A stretch of DNA of 7,835 nucleotides from positions 1 through 7,835 of the forward strand of contig JAISLM010000070.1 in NCBI GenBank assembly GCA_031290855.1. The letters are read 5' to 3'. Shown one piece after another: positions 5,776-7,835 of the stretch. How positions within the stretch are numbered: the first letter of the stretch is position 1; each line of letters starts with the position of its first letter. The notes under the pieces were generated by a model. The model saw only the letters and a program-made list of their open reading frames with translations. It searched no databases and was not told the origin of the DNA. The position numbers were made by a program, and so were the translations under genes. This stretch comes from Spirochaetaceae bacterium. GTDB taxonomy: Bacteria; Spirochaetota; Spirochaetia; Treponematales; Breznakiellaceae.

Positions 5776-7275
5776 TTAGCTGCGGGCGTACGAAGCCAAC
5801 ACCCGTCCGTCGGCGCTTATCGCCCATTCCTTTGCAGTAAGCCGGGAGAGGAACGCTTCGTCATGGCTCACCAGAATCATCGTGCAGGTGACTTCGCTTA
5901 GGGTTTCCTCAAAAAGCCGGATCGAGCGGAGGTCCATGTGGTTCAGCGGCTCGTCCATGATTATAAGGGCCGGGTTGCCGGACACGCCGCGTGCGATCAT
6001 CAGCTTTCTGATTTCGCCGGGGCTGGGGAGGCGCGACTGTAGCAACAGGCGGGGGTCAGACCCCAGCCGTGAAAAGCGGGCCAGTATCCCGCCCCGTGCG
6101 CCAGCGCTTTCCGCTTCCAGCGCGTCCAGGGCGGCGGCGCTTTCCCCTGCGCTTATTTCCTGGGGCAGGTAAAGTAGCGCGTGGGCCTTCTGTTTCGGGA
6201 GGCAGGTGTCGATGATGAAGCGGATCAGGCTTGACTTCCCCGCCCCGTTGGGACCGGTAACTGCGATGCGATCGCCGGGGTATATCACCAGTTCCGGAAA
6301 GGAGAGGCCGCGCCCGCCGCCCAGCGCTAGCGTCCCCGCCGGGATAACGCAGAGCCTGTCCATCTTCGCCGGACCTGCCTCCAGCGTAATACCGCATTTG
6401 CGGCGGACCGGAACGGCGGCATTTTTTAGCTCCGTGTCCAGACGGGCCAGGCGGTTCTCCATACGCTTGTAACGGTCCGCGCCCGTCCTGTCCTTGCCGG
6501 ACAGCCGCGCCAGATCGATCTTCCGTTTGGTGTCGCCGTCTTTTGGATCGACGTTCTTCTTGGAAAGGCGCTTTCTTGAGCCCTCTACGACCTTTCGCCG
6601 CGCCTCGGACTCCTGGGCAAGGCGCTCCCGCGTGTCGACAAGCCGCTTCCGTTCCCTCAGCATCTCCAGAGCCTCCCGCTCCTCCTCGCGCAAGCCCTGT
6701 GAAATGCCGCCGGGACGCAACCGCGCCGCCCCGTCCCTGATGAACAGGCACTGTCCGCAGATCCCGTCCAAGAGCGCCCGGTCGTGGCTGACCAGCAGCC
6801 CTATGCCCCGGTAACTTTCGAGTATCCCGGCGACAAGTCCCGCTGCCTCCCGGTCAAGGTGGTTTGTCGGTTCGTCCATCGCCAGTATTTCCGGTTGCCG
6901 CCACAGTGCCGCCCCTATCTGCATACGTTTGCGTTCTCCGTGGCTCAGCGTCTCCCAGCGGAACGGCCAGTCCGCTTCAATCCCCAGGCGCGACATGATC
7001 CGCCCCGCCTCCTTGTCGCCGGCATAAAAGAAATCCTCCCAAGAGTCGGGGATGTCGTCCGTGCGCTGGGGGCAGTAGATGCCGCCCGCCCCCGATACCT
7101 GCCCGGAGCAGGGGCGGAGGAGTCCGGCGGCTAGCAGCAGGAGCGTAGTCTTCCCCGCGCCGTTATCGCCGCTTATACCGGTCCATCCCTCATGGAAACC
7201 GGCCGAAATATTCCGCAACACCGGTTCTATCGAAGACGGATATGAAAAATAAACTGAATCAAATGACAGGATCAC
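5776..7275 (-). CDS. ABC-F family ATPase, Lsa/Vga-like
   Basis: ABC-F proteins are soluble, not transporters: two ATPase domains joined by a linker that reaches into the ribosomal E site. They either rescue stalled ribosomes or displace antibiotics (lincosamides, streptogramins A, pleuromutilins for the Lsa/Vga class). The 499-residue product has NBD1 with Walker A GDNGAGKTT (36-44), signature LSHGE (110-114), Walker B LAMDEPTNHLD (131-141) and SHD (163-165). A highly charged linker of about 195-290 follows. NBD2 has Walker A GPNGAGKSS (341-349), a divergent signature LPSPGE (416-421), Walker B IIMDEPLNHMD (438-448) and SHD (470-472). DEPLN in NBD2, the short length and no C-terminal domain point to the Lsa/Vga-like group; resistance itself is inferred, not shown. 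There are no membrane helices. Start GTG 7275 follows GGAGG at 4 nt and gives the normal NBD1 start; a TTG at 7308 is in frame. A CAGACCCC repeat sits inside the gene at 6052-6064. No clear terminator follows. Confidence 0.92.
   Translation of the reverse strand: MILSFDSVYFSYPSSIEPVLRNISAGFHEGWTGISGDNGAGKTTLLLLAAGLLRPCSGQVSGAGGIYCPQRTDDIPDSWEDFFYAGDKEAGRIMSRLGIEADWPFRWETLSHGERKRMQIGAALWRQPEILAMDEPTNHLDREAAGLVAGILESYRGIGLLVSHDRALLDGICGQCLFIRDGAARLRPGGISQGLREEEREALEMLRERKRLVDTRERLAQESEARRKVVEGSRKRLSKKNVDPKDGDTKRKIDLARLSGKDRTGADRYKRMENRLARLDTELKNAAVPVRRKCGITLEAGPAKMDRLCVIPAGTLALGGGRGLSFPELVIYPGDRIAVTGPNGAGKSSLIRFIIDTCLPKQKAHALLYLPQEISAGESAAALDALEAESAGARGGILARFSRLGSDPRLLLQSRLPSPGEIRKLMIARGVSGNPALIIMDEPLNHMDLRSIRLFEETLSEVTCTMILVSHDEAFLSRLTAKEWAISADGRVLASYARS
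6052..6064 (+). repeat. CAGACCCC repeat inside the ABC-F gene (copy 5)
   Basis: GGGGTCAGACCCC is the perfect palindromic form of the repeat. It lies in the NBD2 coding sequence, where the opposite strand encodes GSDPR (residues 405-409), just before the second signature. The protein there still looks normal, so it is either a tolerated in-frame insertion or a chance match. Confidence 0.5.
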
Positions 7276-7279
7276 GAAA

Positions 7280-7284
7280 CCTCC
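7280..7284 (-). promoter_or_regulatory. Ribosome-binding site of the ABC-F gene
   Basis: GGAGG on the minus strand stands 4 nt before GTG 7275. The spacing is a little short, but it is the only good site near the homologous start. Confidence 0.6.
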
Positions 7285-7382
7285 GCAGGCGCGGCGTTTC
7301 CCGGTCAAGACGGCGAGGGCCGAAAGATTTTAACCGGAAATGAAGAAATACACAGAGCGGACGCGCCGCTATCACGGGCTCG

Positions 7383-7401
7383 TGGCGGGCAGTTCCCGCC
7401 A
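7383..7401. promoter_or_regulatory. Hairpin upstream of the ABC-F gene
   Basis: TGGCGGG (7383-7389) and CCCGCCA (7395-7401) form a 7-bp stem with a 5-nt loop, about 110 nt upstream of the ABC-F start. Many ABC-F resistance genes have structured leaders that control expression. Here there is no T-run after the stem on either strand and no obvious leader peptide, so a regulatory role is only a possibility. Confidence 0.3.
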
Positions 7402-7429
7402 GTCAGCCTCCGCATCCGTCCCTCTGGGT

Positions 7430-7681
7430 TTATTTCCTTTTCATTCCGGTCAGTATCCTCTGTGTATCCGGTCTATGTGAATCGGCGGAAAAAAACCGAT
7501 CTTTCAAAACCGTGAGGTCAGTATAGCGCTCCGTCTTCTGTCCGCCAAGATAGCGCGGGCGTATCGTGACCTTTTGTACTGTAACTGTTGATTCGGAAGT
7601 TCCGCCTGTCGAACCTGGGACTGAGGGGAAGCGGGAGATGCGGCGGCGGGGGACTCCCCGGCCCGTGGTGTCAGACCCCAT
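7430..7681 (-). CDS. Hypothetical protein or gene 3' remnant
   Basis: The minus-strand frame is open from at least 7741 to the TAA at 7432-7430. The last 55 or so codons look coding (VTVQKVTIRPRYLGGQ, then KTERYTDLTVLKDRFFSAD, ending TGMKRK). The N-terminal part is translated from the CAGACCCC repeat region (GSDTTGRGVPRRRIS). The coordinates use ATG 7681, which lies inside the repeat and has no ribosome-binding site, so the true start has probably been lost. I do not recognise a family. It ends 155 nt before the ABC-F start and could share its transcript. Confidence 0.3.
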   Translation of the reverse strand: MGSDTTGRGVPRRRISRFPSVPGSTGGTSESTVTVQKVTIRPRYLGGQKTERYTDLTVLKDRFFSADSHRPDTQRILTGMKRK

Positions 7682-7724
7682 AGCATGAAACGGGCGGGCG
7701 GGGGAGCAGACCCCCACTGCGAAT
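7643..7724 (+). repeat. Repeat cluster: 37-bp direct repeat (right copy) and CAGACCCC copies 6 and 7
   Basis: Positions 7643-7679 are identical to 5180-5216 and end in GGTGTCAGACCCC (7667-7679). After a further shared GAAACGGGC there is GGGGAGCAGACCCC (7701-7714) with a tail ending GCGAAT (7719-7724), matching the module at 424-446. The cluster thus joins both subtypes of the repeat seen elsewhere in the window. Confidence 0.75.
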
Positions 7725-7785
7725 GAGCCTCCGCGCGGCAAGCCGCGCGGTATCTTAAGCGTTGTGTTGGTTGGAGCGGAGGCTC
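7725..7785. repeat. Overlapping strong hairpins
   Basis: CCGCGCGGC (7731-7739) and GCCGCGCGG (7742-7750) form a perfect palindromic hairpin. GAGCCTCCG (7725-7733) also pairs perfectly with CGGAGGCTC (7777-7785). The two stems share 7731-7733. No gene is visible between here and the window end. Confidence 0.55.
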
Positions 7786-7810
7786 GTTCTGTAAGGAAGT
7801 TTATAATATC

Positions 7811-7834
7811 GTCTGGTTTAATACCAAATCTTTG
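7811..7834 (-). repeat. Inverted copy of the 4666-4689 repeat
   Basis: GTCTGGTTTAATACC followed by AAATCTTTG is the exact reverse complement of 4666-4689 over 24 nt. The element is cut by the window edge, so its full length is unknown. Inward, both copies are followed by TTATA and AACTTCC at different spacings, hinting at longer diverged similarity. Confidence 0.75.
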
Positions 7835-7835
7835 T

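Overview
The window most likely comes from a spirochaete of the Treponema group, probably a higher-GC gut-associated lineage. The main evidence is a FliM whose N-terminal two thirds follows the treponemal form from its first residues (MTEVLSQDEIDQLL, then IKIYDFKRPDKFSKEQIRTV), coupled to a CheC-FliN fusion type FliY, in the order known from treponemal flagellar operons. The genus is an inference from remembered protein sequence, not a database match.

Layout. Positions 1-589 hold a frameshifted minus-strand small ORF (1-268) and repeat-rich DNA with two copies of a CAGACCCC-containing repeat. Positions 590-4543 are an ordinary, tightly packed plus-strand block: fliM, fliY (ATGA overlap), a 77-bp gap, then yhdT and panF (ATGA overlap). 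FliM and FliY form the C-ring (switch) of the flagellar motor. YhdT and PanF are a small membrane protein and a Na+/pantothenate symporter, a pair also adjacent in enterobacteria. Positions 4544-5775 contain no intact gene. They hold an inverted-repeat element, hairpins, a decayed REP-associated-transposase-like (RAYT-like) pseudogene with three inactivating lesions, tandem GTCAGACCCC repeats and a pair of 19-nt repeats. Positions 5776-7275 encode, on the minus strand, an ABC-F ATPase that looks most like the Lsa/Vga class of ribosome-associated proteins. Positions 7276-7835 hold a possible hypothetical ORF remnant on the minus strand, another repeat cluster with strong hairpins, and an inverted copy of the sequence at 4666-4689.

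How it fits together. The left block is a functional operon whose usual flagellar neighbours are missing on both sides, which suggests rearrangement. The right block is accessory DNA: an ABC-F gene bracketed by repeats (a 24-bp inverted pair and a 37-bp direct pair), next to a dead RAYT-like gene. The CAGACCCC repeat occurs seven times, always in the same orientation, including once inside the ABC-F gene and twice in frame at the 3' end of the RAYT-like pseudogene. The repeat family and its link to the transposase relic are the most unusual feature of the window. No complete novel defence or mobile system can be demonstrated from this sequence alone.
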